A stretch of DNA of 64,000 nucleotides, taken from assembly GCF_958450345.1 (NCBI RefSeq), contig NC_088780.1:66239533-66303532 (forward strand). The letters run 5' to 3'. The DNA comes from Calliphora vicina. Lineage: Eukaryota; Arthropoda; Insecta; Diptera; Calliphoridae. Position numbers and translations under genes: made by a program. The notes beneath the pieces are model-generated. The model worked only from the letters and a program-made list of their open reading frames with translations. It was not told where the DNA came from and did no database searches. This document shows positions 1-11,151 of this stretch, one piece after another. The number at the start of each line of letters is the position of its first letter. Position 1 is the stretch's first letter.

Positions 1-347
1 TTTTTAGAGCATATTTCCGGTTTCCCTGGTAATAAGTTATATGGATAAAAAAAAACACCTGTTTAGCCAAAATGTCAAATTTTGACCTCCTATAACTCAG
101 AGAGTTCTTGACCGATCTTGTTGAAAAATGGTGTCCGAATTACTATCCAATAGAACTAACATTGGTGCAAATTTCATCGCGATCGGAAGACATCGATTTC
201 AAAAGTTGGTTCACTTGACGTGAAATGCCCCATATACTAATTATAAAAAATAATAATGCATCCACAACAAAGGTGAAGGGTATATAAGATTCGGCACAGC
301 CGAATATAGCACTCTTACTTGTTTTTTTCTCATACCACTGTGCGACT
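1..347. repeat. Tail of a further unit of the 6.4-kb tandem array
   Basis: Bases 1-347 match 6396-6742 and 12950-13296 essentially base for base. The stretch holds the last 28 bases of the hAT element, its right target copy GTAATAAG (29-36), the right terminus of the iteron transposon (ending at the CCCC at 228-231), the mini-me 3' hairpin and a Transib-like terminus CCACTGTG (335-342). Its presence upstream of the first complete unit shows that the array continues beyond the left edge. Confidence 0.9.
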
Positions 348-964
348 ATATAAGTGTAAAATTTCATTAAAAAATATTCATAAATCAACATTTTATTTCA
401 ATTTGGAAAATTTATATCTATGCATAAACTCATAAAAAGCATTTTTTGTCATATTTTTCAAAAAAGTATTCCATGAATTTTTTAATTGTCAAAAGTTATA
501 TACATTTTTGAAAAGTAGACAAAATCCTCTATACATTGATATATAACATGTCTACCTTGTGTTTTTTACGTATCAAATAAATTAGGGAAAACTTAACAAC
601 TCGCTGAGAATTTACCTAGCACTGTTATTTACATTCATAAATATGGTGTTATGTAGGTAACATGCTTTTTTATGAATTTCTATGTTAGGTAAATTATCTG
701 CGAGTTGTTAAGTTTTCCCTAATTTATTATAGAGCTCGACGAGAAGATTCTATATACGTAACTTTTTTGAAATCGGAACACAAACGAAGAAATAGAATCA
801 TTTTTAAAATTGAACATACCCGAGGTGTCCTATTTTGGGGACCCCTGGCCCTGCTCCTGGTGGGCCCATGAGGTCCAAATTCCAAACTTAAACTCGAGAA
901 CACTTCCTCGTTGCATTCAAATCGGATTAAGCGTTTAGAAGTTACAGATTTATTTCCCTCTTTT
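348..964 (-). mobile_element. Truncated Transib-like element (unit 1)
   Basis: It is homologous, in reverse orientation, to the left half of the TSD-bounded element at 24434-26032, including the stretch equivalent to 24440-25095. The array breakpoint cuts it at 348. At 964 the homology is interrupted by a mini-me repeat, and the missing terminus (CTCATACCACTGTG) reappears at 6723-6737, so the mini-me and all it contains were inserted just inside the element end. The counterpart in unit 2 is 6743-7359 with its terminus at 13277-13291. Confidence 0.7.
577..728. repeat. 152-bp hairpin repeat (TTAGGGAAAACTTAACAACTCGC ends not fully quoted)
   Basis: About 29 bases at the left (AATAAATTAGGGAAAAC...) are the reverse complement of the right end, and the loop is about 95 bases. 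Further copies are at 6972-7123 and, inverted, at 24719-24870. It is probably a small MITE or fold-back hairpin carried inside the Transib-like family. I found no separate target duplication. Confidence 0.6.
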
Positions 965-1290
965 TACACCCTTCACCTTCGTGAGAAGGGTATATATAAG
1001 GGAAGGGTATCTAAAGTATATATATTCTGGATCCTTATAGATATCGGAGTCGATTAAGCCATGTCCGTCTGTCTGTCTGTCCGTCTGTTGAAATCAATTT
1101 TCTGAAGGCCCCAGATATCTCCGGGATCCAAGTCTTCAACAATTCTGTCAGACATACTCTCGAGAATTTTGCTATTTAAAATCAGCAAAATCCGTCCATA
1201 AATAACGGAGATATGAGCAAAAATCCGAGACAACCTCTGAAAATTTCATCAAAAAACACAATGTATTGCATGCTTTGACAAAAAAGTAAC
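965..1290 (+). mobile_element. mini-me (INE-1/Helentron-like) repeat, 5' part
   Basis: It begins with the short hairpin ACCCTTCACCTTCGTGAGAAGGGT, followed by a TA-rich tract, AAGTATATATATTCTGGATC, and a (GTCY)n stretch at 1065-1088. These are the two proto-microsatellites typical of dipteran mini-me elements. The matching 3' hairpin (TTCGGCACAGCCGAA) is at 6686-6700, because the iteron transposon sits between them. The unit 2 copy is 7360-7655. Confidence 0.65.
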
Positions 1291-1510
1291 AAAACGTATG
1301 TTTGGATGTGCATGCTTTGCGTATTTTGTTTTTTTTTGTGTTTTGTTTCTTTTGGCGTTGTTGTTTTTTATACAATTAAACGTATGTTTGGATGTGAGTT
1401 GGTTTCATTGCCTGGCGTATTTTGTTTTTGTTTTTTCTTTTGGTGTTTTGTTTCGTTTGGCGTTGTTGTTGTTTTTTGTGTTCTTGATAAATTTAGGATG
1501 CTGTACGCTG
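1291..1510. repeat. GT-rich minisatellite, two units (unit 1)
   Basis: Units of about 86 bp start with CGTATGTTTGGATGTG (at 1295 and 1381) and continue into TTTTGTTT/GGCGTTGTTGTT tracts. In array unit 2 the same block (7686-8060) has about four units, starting near 7686, 7776, 7847 and 7932. This accounts for the 158-bp length difference between the two array units. Open frames across it are low-complexity and not genes. Confidence 0.75.
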
Positions 1511-1589
1511 AAAGTGGGCAATGTAAAAAAAAAAAAAAATTTAATAAAATATTTTTGATTTTTTTTTTTAAATCAAAAATATTTTTGAT

Positions 1590-1990
1590 GGTCGCTTAGT
1601 GGGATGCGAGTGGGATATCTATCAAAAAAAATATTTTGTAACTCAAGATTTAAAATTTTTGAATTTTTTTGCAAAATCAAAAACTTTGACTTTTTTTAAA
1701 AAAAATGGACCCATTTTTTATTTTTTGCTCAGAAGAAAGCTTATGTGTTTTCCTTTAACACCCTTTTTGTCGCTTAGTGGGATGCGAGTGGGATATCTAT
1801 AAAAAAAATGTTTTGTAACTCAAGACATACAATTTTTTACTTTTTTTTGAAAAATCAAAAACCTTTTTGACTTTTTTTTTCCAAAATGGACTCTTTTTTT
1901 ATTAATTTTTTTTCTCAAAAGAAAGCTTAGGTCTTTTCCTTTAAAACCTTTTTGGTCGCTTAGTGGGATGCGAGTGGGATATCTATCAAA
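1590..1990 (+). repeat. Left-arm iterons (3 x ~180 bp)
   Basis: Three copies of CGCTTAGTGGGATGCGAGTG followed by GGATATCTAT, AACTCAAGA, A/T tracts and GAAAGCTTA(G/T)GTCTTTTCCTTTAA recur at spacings of 179 and 186 bases. The same unit occurs reversed at 4988-5386, at 33448-33850, and in diverged form six times at 28047-28850. Such subterminal arrays are usually transposase-binding or structural sites; that role is inferred here. Confidence 0.8.
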
Positions 1991-2615
1991 ATAAATGTTT
2001 TGTAACTCAAGACAAATGTTTTTAAATTGATTTTTTTCATATTTGTGTGTAAGTGTTTCTAAAACCTTAAAAATAAAAACCACAACAACTGACCGATAAT
2101 AGCCACTGGAGGGGTGCAATATGAGGCCGACCGCTATTAATTTTCCACCCCCAAAATTTGTCTGAGTTTTGTATCTTGCGGCTTTTTTAGTCAATCCTAG
2201 AGGTAGTTTTCAGCGCACGTGATTTTCATTGTTAAAATATCAGGTGCCCCAGAAACAAATTTTTGGAATTAAGTGGAAATATTTTATGGCCCTTCTCCGA
2301 AGTACCAGTTTATTTATTATTTTATGACATTTGACTTTAAGAAGTGGGTGGAGAGGTAGAAGTTGACAGGTAGGTTATTTATATGGTGGTTTATTTTTAT
2401 TATTATTTGTAACATTTGGTTAATCTAGGTACTTTAGTATGTAAGCCCTTCTTGACCCTAATAAAAGATTTTAGACTCATTCATTAAAACGTACTACCTA
2501 TATGATCTTAAAAAACTATTTATTGTCATTCTGAAGACATACGGAAATCAGTTTTTTAGAAACAGCGTTAAAGTTAAGACGTGTGTTATTTACATAAATA
2601 CTTACAAAATTCAAA

Positions 2616-4598
2616 ATGTCTACGACTTCTAAAAAGGCTAAGGTTGAAAATGAAATTTATTCGTCTTTTTGTTTTAATCCCTTTAACAAAATGAAGCACA
2701 GATCATCAGATATGCGAAATATTTCCGACGGCTTATTAAAAAAATTCCCTACGCTGTCAAAACGATTGAAAATTTGTGGATCATGCAGGAAAGAGCTCGG
2801 AAAGTTGAACGAATTACCGAATTTGAATAGTAATGAGCCTTGCGTTGAAGTTATTCCAGATGAAGACAAAAGTAATTCCGAGAATGAAGACAGAACTGTT
2901 GATGATGATGGTTATTCTAACTTTTCAAATTCAACGAATGAGTGTCGAAACCAATACCATGAGGATGCAGTAGAAGTTCTTGAACAAATAAAAGAGAAAT
3001 ACAAAACGTCACAGAGTGAAGCTGAAAGAATTCAACTTCTCACGCTTGCTCCAAGAACATGGAGTTCTGCAAAAACAATGACTGAGTTTGGAACGTCTCA
3101 ACGAAAAGCAAGAATTGCTAAACAATTGGTTGCTGAGCATGGGATTCTCACACTCCCAAACAAAAAGAAGGGAAAAACTTTGGAGTGCGATACTAAATCT
3201 CTAATAACTCAGTTTTATCAGCGAGATGATATGAGTCGCCTGATGCCAGGGATGAAAGACTGGATGTCTGTACGAATCGATGGCAAGAAAGTTCAAATGC
3301 AGAAGAGAATGGTTCTCTGTAACCTGAATGAATTATTCGCAACATTTCAATCTGAATACGAGGATGTCAAAATTGGATTCACAAAATTTACACAACTGGC
3401 AGGAAGCAGCGGAACTCACACAGTATGTGTTTGTATTTACCATGAAAATGTTAAATTGATGTTGAAGGAAATCAACTTAAATTACTTAAAAGATGATTCA
3501 TCAGAAGATTTACACCATTACCGCGATTGCCTTAAATTGACTATGTGCCCTAATGCTACAACTTCTTGCCACTTAGGTGAATGTTCGAATTGCCCGGAAA
3601 CCACATCCATCAAAGAAAATTTAATCAACTCTTTTGATCGAGAATGTATTGAGGAGTTAAAATTTGAATCTTGGCTTCAGACTGAAAGATGCACACTGAA
3701 AACCATAATTTTAAATGTGGATGATTTTGTGGAAGAACTGTGTAGAGGATTGCTAAATTTGAGAACCCATGACTTTTTAGTCAAAGAGCAGTGGTCATTC
3801 TTCAAGGATTTCGCAGAGAACTATAAATATGTTCTTCAGGATTCCATACAAGCATTCCACTTCAATAACGACCAAGCAACTATATTCACAGTAGTTATTT
3901 ACTACATGAAATAAGAAAACCTGGAACACAAAAGTATGGCAATCATATCCGACGATTTAAAACATGACACCGTTGCAGTTTATGAGTACCAGAAGATAAT
4001 ACTAAATTATCTAAAATCAAAATTTACAGTAGAAAAGGTATACTACGTTTCGGACGGAGCTCGTCAACATTTTAAAAACAAAAGTAGCTTCGCAAATCTT
4101 ACAGCTCATGAAAAAGATTTTGGAATGCCAGCTGAGTGGCGTTTTCATCGTACTGCTCATGGTAAAGGAGCATGTGATGGTATTGGAGCAAACCTCAAAA
4201 GAAATGCAGCGAAGTATAGCCTCCAGTGCTCTCATCAAGATCGCATCTTAGATGCGACTGCTTTATTCCATTGGGCAAAGAATTATTGTAAAGAAACTAA
4301 AATAGTTTTTAGTAGCAAAGAGGATCATGAGGAAACATTGAAAACACTAAAGAGCAGATTCGATGCTGCGGTAACAATCGATGGCACTGCTCAATACCAT
4401 GCTTTCATACCGCTTGTCGATGGAAGACTCAAATTAAAAAAGTTTTCTGCATCTACTCAATGCGATTTCTTTCCAAAGCCAAAAAAGAAGCCAGCAGCGA
4501 AATCAGTAGCTGAATCTAATAACGCCAAGAAAGGATTGACAAAAAAAAAGCAGCTAATAAAGGTGACAAATAAGGAGGATAAAAGTATGGATATTTGA
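2616..4598 (+). pseudogene. Transposase of an uncharacterised DDE-like family, one in-frame stop (unit 1)
   Basis: A 432-codon frame (2616-3914) ends in TAA at 3912-3914. The same frame stays open from the next codon to 4598, with a Met at 3936, so this is one gene of about 660 codons with a single nonsense codon. Visible features are N-terminal CxxC (C54, C57), a Cys cluster near residues 305-330 (CPNATTSC, CxxC), the acidic candidate DFAENY (D398), and after the stop SDG (D40 of the second part) and HGKGACDGIG (D81). The C-terminus is Lys-rich. From memory it resembles a multicopy family in hydra, aphids and corals with the motifs LADFxENY and SHGKGxCDG; relative to that recollection about 15 residues before DFAENY look deleted. 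The start follows 'AAAATTCAAAATG'. The stop is shared with the second unit. Confidence 0.75.
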
Positions 4599-4984
4599 AA
4601 ATTTAAAAACTTCATAAATTAAGTGTAAAAATAGTTATTATATAAATTGATCTATTGTGATTAAGATTAAATTTTACTAAATTATTCATCTTTTTATTAT
4701 TATTATTATATATTAAATTAATTATTATTACAAATAAATAACAAAATTAAATTATTCAACATTTCCATAGAAAAAAGTGATTTTTATTCCTGAGGTTAAC
4801 ATATTATGGGTATTACAGTATCGAGGCTATGAAATTTTAGTTGGGTATGTTACATACCATCGGAAAGGCTAATGTGTCTAGTTTCTCTGCGTAAGTTTAA
4901 TTTTTAAGGTTTACACACAAATATGAAAAAAATTATAATAGTGCAAATTTAAAAACCTTTGTCTTGAGTTACAAAACATTTATT

Positions 4985-5390
4985 TTGATAGATATCCCAC
5001 TCGCATCCCACTAAGCGACCAAAAAGGTTTTAAAGGAAAAGACCTAAGCTTTCTTTTGAGAAAAAAAAATTAATAAAAAAAGAGTCCATTTTGGAAAAAG
5101 TCAAAAAGGTTTTTGATTTTTCAAAAAAAAGTAAAAAATTTTATGTCTTGAGTTACAAAACATTTTTTTATAGATATCCCACTCGCATCCCACTAAGCGA
5201 CAAAAAGGGTGTTAAAGGAAAACACATAAGCTTTCTTCTGAGCAAAAAAAAATTAAAAAATGGGTCCATTTTTTTAAAAAAAGTCAAAGTTTTTGATTTT
5301 GCAAAAAAATTCAAAAATTTTAAATCTTGAGTTACAAAATATTTTTTTTGATAGATATCCCACTCGCATCCCACTAAGCGACCATATAGG
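4985..5390 (-). repeat. Right-arm iterons (3 x ~180 bp, inverted)
   Basis: The reverse-complement iterons (ACTCGCATCCCACTAAGCG at about 5000, 5181 and 5361) mirror the left arm, including the same order of A/T tracts. The outermost is followed by ATATAGGTCGCTTAGGAAAAGACC. The counterpart in unit 2 is 11540-11945. Confidence 0.8.
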
Positions 5391-5599
5391 TCGCTTAGGA
5401 AAAGACCTAAGCTTTCTTAAAAAAAATAAAAAAAAAATAAAAAGGGCCCATTTTGAAAAAAAGTCAAAAATATTTTTGATTTAAAAAAAAAAATCAAAAA
5501 TAATTTATTAAATTTTTTTAATTTTTTTTTTCGAAAGATTGCATAAATAGCTATCTAAACTATTTGGGACACATTTTGCTAAGAACAATAGGTAATAAG

Positions 5600-6423
5600 C
5601 AGGGAAACCAAAATATGCAAATGCATGTTTTTTCTGGTGAGTCTAATGAACACATGGATAAGATAATTACACGTTTTAGAACTATTTAAGAATTTTGGCA
5701 TTGATTTGTTAGTGCATATTTTTGCATATTTTACCCTTAAATACATATTTTTGCATATATTTGTTTTAGGAGCATATTTATGTCATATTTTGCGTTTTTA
5801 GAGCATATTTTACTGTTTAATAGCATATTTTGAGTTTATCAAAAACAAATTTTGTCTTACTTATTTTTCGCTGTTGTGTTACAGGTTTTTACTTCCTTTG
5901 TTTAAAATTCAAAATTGAAAACAGAATTTTTTTTTTTAAAATTTAAAATAACAATTCGAAAAATTTTTTTATCCAAAAAATGAAAAAACTGAAAATAAAA
6001 TTTTGTTCACCTAAAAATAATTCAATTTTTTATTTTGAAGTATAATTAGGTAAATATAGCTCTCTTACTTGTTTTAATATAAAATAAGCACTATTTTAAT
6101 AATAGCTCCATCTAAATATCAAATTTTAGTTCTAATTCAAACTTAACCGTTCTAAGTGTTAAAGAAATATTGTCTTTTAAATTTGCTCCTGTAACATTAG
6201 TTGATGTCGAAAGAACATTTTCTATGTTTAAAAATTTTTTCAGATCCAATAGACAACGATTTTTATTTGAAAATTTAAGTAAATTTTTTTTGGTTAAAAA
6301 TTATGTAAAAGTTTGTTTTTTTAAGAGCATATTTTTTAAATTTTAAGAGCATATTTTAAAGTTTTTACTGCATATTTAAAGCGCCTAAAACGCTTTTTTT
6401 AGAGCATATTTCCGGTTTCCCTG
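5600..6423 (+). mobile_element. Non-autonomous hAT element, 824 bp, perfect 8-bp TSD
   Basis: The terminal inverted repeats CAGGGAAACC / GGTTTCCCTG are flanked by GTAATAAG on both sides (5592-5599 and 6424-6431). An uninserted version of the site, AACAATAGGTAATAAGTTAT, lies in the relative at 33243-33250 (reverse strand) with a single GTAATAAG. The element keeps a coding scrap of the hAT C-terminal domain (6176-6310) and a nearly deleted mini-me remnant (TATAGCTCTCTTACTTG near 6056). The family also occurs at 12154-12977 and 26647-27513. Confidence 0.9.
6176..6310 (+). pseudogene. hAT C-terminal dimerisation-domain remnant
   Basis: The frame reads FAPVTLVDVERTFSMFKN then RSNRQRFLFENLSKF, matching the hATC signature (P(V/A)xSxxxERxFS...NR..L..E.L). 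Only this end of the transposase survives. The same remnant is at 12730-12864 and, reversed, at about 26755-26900. Confidence 0.8.
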
Positions 6424-6629
6424 GTAATAAGTTATATGGATAAAAAAAAACACCTGTTTAGCCAAAATGTCAAATTTTGACCTCCTATAACTCAGAGAGT
6501 TCTTGACCGATCTTGTTGAAAAATGGTGTCCGAATTACTATCCAATAGAACTAACATTGGTGCAAATTTCATCGCGATCGGAAGACATCGATTTCAAAAG
6601 TTGGTTCACTTGACGTGAAATGCCCCATA

Positions 6630-6720
6630 TACTAATTATAAAAAATAATAATGCATCCACAACAAAGGTGAAGGGTATATAAGATTCGGCACAGCCGAAT
6701 ATAGCACTCTTACTTGTTTT
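6630..6720 (+). mobile_element. mini-me 3' end
   Basis: GGTGAAGGGTATATAAGA is followed by the hairpin TTCGGCACAGCCGAA and TATAGCACTCTTACTTGTTTT, the usual 3' end of the local mini-me family (compare 14720-14770 and 15660-15713). It is the other half of the element that starts at 7360 or 965. Copies are at 235-325 and 13184-13274. Confidence 0.65.
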
Positions 6721-9168
6721 TTTCTCATACCACTGTGCGACTATATAAGTGTAAAATTTCATTAAAAAATATTCATAAATCAACATTTTATTTCAATTTG
6801 GAAAATTTATATCTATGCATAAACTCATAAAAAGCATTTTTTGTCATATTTTTCAAAAAAGTATTCCATGAATTTTTTAATTGTCAAAAGTTATATACAT
6901 TTTTGAAAAGTAGACAAAATCCTCTATACATTGATATATAACATGTCTACCTTGTGTTTTTTACGTATCAAATAAATTAGGGAAAACTTAACAACTCGCT
7001 GAGAATTTACCTAGCACTGTTATTTACATTCATAAATATGGTGTTATGTAGGTAACATGCTTTTTTATGAATTTCTATGTTAGGTAAATTATCTGCGAGT
7101 TGTTAAGTTTTCCCTAATTTATTATAGAGCTCGACGAGAAGATTCTATATACGTAACTTTTTTGAAATCGGAACACAAACGAAGAAATAGAATCATTTTT
7201 AAAATTGAACATACCCGAGGTGTCCTATTTTGGGGACCCCTGGCCCTGCTCCTGGTGGGCCCATGAGGTCCAAATTCCAAACTTAAACTCGAGAACACTT
7301 CCTCGTTGCATTCAAATCGGATTAAGCGTTTAGAAGTTACAGATTTATTTCCCTCTTTTTATACCCTTCACCTTCGTGAGAAGGGTATATATAAGGGAAG
7401 GGTATCTAAAGTATATATATTCTGGATCCTTATAGATATCGGAGTCGATTAAGCCATGTCCGTCTGTCTGTCCGTCTGTTGAAATCAATTTTCTGAAGGC
7501 CCCAGATATCTCCGGGATCCAAGTCTTCAACAATTCTGTCAGACATACTCTCGAGAATTTTGCTATTTAAAATCAGCAAAATCCGTCCATAAATAACGGA
7601 GATATGAGCAAAAATCCGAGACAACCTCTGAAAATTTCATCAAAAAACACAATGTATTGCATGCTTTGACAAAAAAGCAACAAAACGTATGTTTGGATGT
7701 GCATACTTTGCGTATTTTGTTTTTTTTTTGTGTTTTGTTTCTTTTGGCGTTGTTGTTGTTTTTTATGCAACTAAACGAATATTTGGTTGTGTGTTGGTTT
7801 TTTTGCTTTGCGTATGTGGTTTTGTTTTGACAAAAAAGTAACAAAACGTATGTTTGGATGTGCATGCTTTGCGTATTTTGTTTTTTTTTGTGTTTTGTTT
7901 CTTTTGGCGTTGTTGTTTTTTATACAATTAAACGTATGTTTGGATGTGAGTTGGTTTCATTGCCTGGCGTATTTTGTTTTTGTTTTTTCTTTTGGTGTTT
8001 TGTTTCGTTTGGCGTTGTTGTTGTTTTTTGTGTTCTTGATAAATTTAGGATGCTGTACGCTGAAAGTGGGCAATGTAAAAAAAAAAAAAAAATTTAATAA
8101 AATATTTTTGATTTTTTTTTTTAAATCAAAAATATTTTTGATGGTCGCTTAGTGGGATGCGAGTGGGATATCTATCAAAAAAAATATTTTGTAACTCAAG
8201 ATTTAAAATTTTTGAATTTTTTTGCAAAATCAAAAACTTTGACTTTTTTTAAAAAAAATGGACCCATTTTTTATTTTTTGCTCAGAAGAAAGCTTATGTG
8301 TTTTCCTTTAACACCCTTTTTGTCGCTTAGTGGGATGCGAGTGGGATATCTATAAAAAAAATGTTTTGTAACTCAAGACATACAATTTTTTACTTTTTTT
8401 TGAAAAATCAAAAACCTTTTTGACTTTTTTTTTCCAAAATGGACTCTTTTTTTATTAATTTTTTTTCTCAAAAGAAAGCTTAGGTCTTTTCCTTTAAAAC
8501 CTTTTTGGTCGCTTAGTGGGATGCGAGTGGGATATCTATCAAAATAAATGTTTTGTAACTCAAGACAAATGTTTTTAAATTGATTTTTTTCATATTTGTG
8601 TGTAAGTGTTTCTAAAACCTTAAAAATAAAAACCACAACAACTGACCGATAATAGCCACTGGAGGGGTGCAATATGAGGCCGACCGCTATTAATTTTCCA
8701 CCCCCAAAATTTGTCTGAGTTTTGTATCTTGCGGCTTTTTTAGTCAATCCTAGAGGTAGTTTTCAGCGCACGTGATTTTCATTGTTAAAATATCAGGTGC
8801 CCCAGAAACAAATTTTTGGAATTAAGTGGAAATATTTTATGGCCCTTCTCCGAAGTACCAGTTTATTTATTATTTTATGACATTTGACTTTAAGAAGTGG
8901 GTGGAGAGGTAGAAGTTGACAGGTAGGTTATTTATATGGTGGTTTATTTTTATTATTATTTGTAACATTTGGTTAATCTAGGTACTTTAGTATGTAAGCC
9001 CTTCTTGACCCTAATAAAAGATTTTAGACTCATTCATTAAAACGTACTACCTATATGATCTTAAAAAACTATTTATTGTCATTCTGAAGACATACGGAAA
9101 TCAGTTTTTTAGAAACAGCGTTAAAGTTAAGACGTGTGTTATTTACATAAATACTTACAAAATTCAAA

Positions 9169-11151
9169 ATGTCTACGACTTCTAAAAAGGCTAAGGTTGA
9201 AAATGAAATTTATTCGTCTTTTTGTTTTAATCCCTTTAACAAAATGAAGCACAGATCATCAGATATGCGAAATATTTCCGACGGCTTATTAAAAAAATTC
9301 CCTACGCTGTCAAAACGATTGAAAATTTGTGGATCATGCAGGAAAGAGCTCGGAAAGTTGAACGAATTACCGAATTTGAATAGTAATGAGCCTTGCGTTG
9401 AAGTTATTCCAGATGAAGACAAAAGTAATTCCGAGAATGAAGACAGAACTGTTGATGATGATGGTTATTCTAACTTTTCAAATTCAACGAATGAGTGTCG
9501 AAACCAATACCATGAGGATGCAGTAGAAGTTCTTGAACAAATAAAAGAGAAATACAAAACGTCACAGAGTGAAGCTGAAAGAATTCAACTTCTCACGCTT
9601 GCTCCAAGAACATGGAGTTCTGCAAAAACAATGACTGAGTTTGGAACGTCTCAACGAAAAGCAAGAATTGCTAAACAATTGGTTGCTGAGCATGGGATTC
9701 TCACACTCCCAAACAAAAAGAAGGGAAAAACTTTGGAGTGCGATACTAAATCTCTAATAACTCAGTTTTATCAGCGAGATGATATGAGTCGCCTGATGCC
9801 AGGGATGAAAGACTGGATGTCTGTACGAATCGATGGCAAGAAAGTTCAAATGCAGAAGAGAATGGTTCTCTGTAACCTGAATGAATTATTCGCAACATTT
9901 CAATCTGAATACGAGGATGTCAAAATTGGATTCACAAAATTTACACAACTGGCAGGAAGCAGCGGAACTCACACAGTATGTGTTTGTATTTACCATGAAA
10001 ATGTTAAATTGATGTTGAAGGAAATCAACTTAAATTACTTAAAAGATGATTCATCAGAAGATTTACACCATTACCGCGATTGCCTTAAATTGACTATGTG
10101 CCCTAATGCTACAACTTCTTGCCACTTAGGTGAATGTTCGAATTGCCCGGAAACCACATCCATCAAAGAAAATTTAATCAACTCTTTTGATCGAGAATGT
10201 ATTGAGGAGTTAAAATTTGAATCTTGGCTTCAGACTGAAAGATGCACACTGAAAACCATAATTTTAAATGTGGATGATTTTGTGGAAGAACTGTGTAGAG
10301 GATTGCTAAATTTGAGAACCCATGACTTTTTAGTCAAAGAGCAGTGGTCATTCTTCAAGGATTTCGCAGAGAACTATAAATATGTTCTTCAGGATTCCAT
10401 ACAAGCATTCCACTTCAATAACGACCAAGCAACTATATTCACAGTAGTTATTTACTACATGAAATAAGAAAACCTGGAACACAAAAGTATGGCAATCATA
10501 TCCGACGATTTAAAACATGACACCGTTGCAGTTTATGAGTACCAGAAGATAATACTAAATTATCTAAAATCAAAATTTACAGTAGAAAAGGTATACTACG
10601 TTTCGGACGGAGCTCGTCAACATTTTAAAAACAAAAGTAGCTTCGCAAATCTTACAGCTCATGAAAAAGATTTTGGAATGCCAGCTGAGTGGCGTTTTCA
10701 TCGTACTGCTCATGGTAAAGGAGCATGTGATGGTATTGGAGCAAACCTCAAAAGAAATGCAGCGAAGTATAGCCTCCAGTGCTCTCATCAAGATCGCATC
10801 TTAGATGCGACTGCTTTATTCCATTGGGCAAAGAATTATTGTAAAGAAACTAAAATAGTTTTTAGTAGCAAAGAGGATCATGAGGAAACATTGAAAACAC
10901 TAAAGAGCAGATTCGATGCTGCGGTAACAATCGATGGCACTGCTCAATACCATGCTTTCATACCGCTTGTCGATGGAAGACTCAAATTAAAAAAGTTTTC
11001 TGCATCTACTCAATGCGATTTCTTTCCAAAGCCAAAAAAGAAGCCAGCAGCGAAATCAGTAGCTGAATCTAATAACGCCAAGAAAGGATTGACAAAAAAA
11101 AAGCAGCTAATAAAGGTGACAAATAAGGAGGATAAAAGTATGGATATTTGA
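9169..11151 (+). pseudogene. Transposase pseudogene, second array copy
   Basis: The peptides are identical to the 2616-4598 copy (432 codons, TAA at 10465-10467, then 228 codons in the same frame). The shared stop shows that the nonsense change predates the tandem amplification or was spread by conversion. The flanking iteron arms are at 8093-8650 and 11460-12150. Confidence 0.75.

Larger units (their letters stand above)
1540..6626 (+). mobile_element. Iteron transposon with >1 kb inverted ends (unit 1)
   Basis: The left arm (about 1540-2100) and right arm (about 4910-5590 plus 6424-6626 after removing the nested hAT) are inverted copies. Each carries three iterons of about 180 bp marked by CGCTTAGTGGGATGCGAG (left, +, near 1592, 1771 and 1957; right, reversed, ending near 5019, 5200 and 5380). 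The right outer terminus reads CACTTGACGTGAAATGCCCC, followed by ATATA. The left outer terminus is missing here but is present in the relative at 33049. The centre encodes the broken transposase. I do not recognise the superfamily. The duplicate is 8093-13180. Confidence 0.7.
348..6742. repeat. Tandem array unit 1 (6395 bp)
   Basis: This is a complete unit of a direct tandem repeat. It starts at ATATAAGTG after CCACTGTG-CGACT and ends at the next CGACT. That junction is where the right flank of the array (13297 onward) diverges, so it is the amplification breakpoint. The unit nests, in order: a truncated Transib-like element, the 5' part of a mini-me repeat, a GT-rich minisatellite, an iteron transposon with transposase and an internal hAT, the mini-me tail, and a Transib-like terminus. 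A tandem expansion is inferred; a collapsed or duplicated assembly is the alternative. Confidence 0.9.

Noticed and set aside
1298..1599. Two overlapping Cys/Phe-rich reading frames
   Set aside because: They lie in a GT-rich minisatellite, shift when the repeat number changes in unit 2, and have no domain.
1599..2194. Small frames spanning the iterons on both strands
   Set aside because: They are translations of noncoding iterons, recurring wherever iterons occur and mirrored in the opposite arm.
3936..4598. Separate second gene downstream of the 432-codon frame
   Set aside because: It is in the same frame with only a stop and seven codons between, and carries the expected C-terminal motifs of the same transposase.
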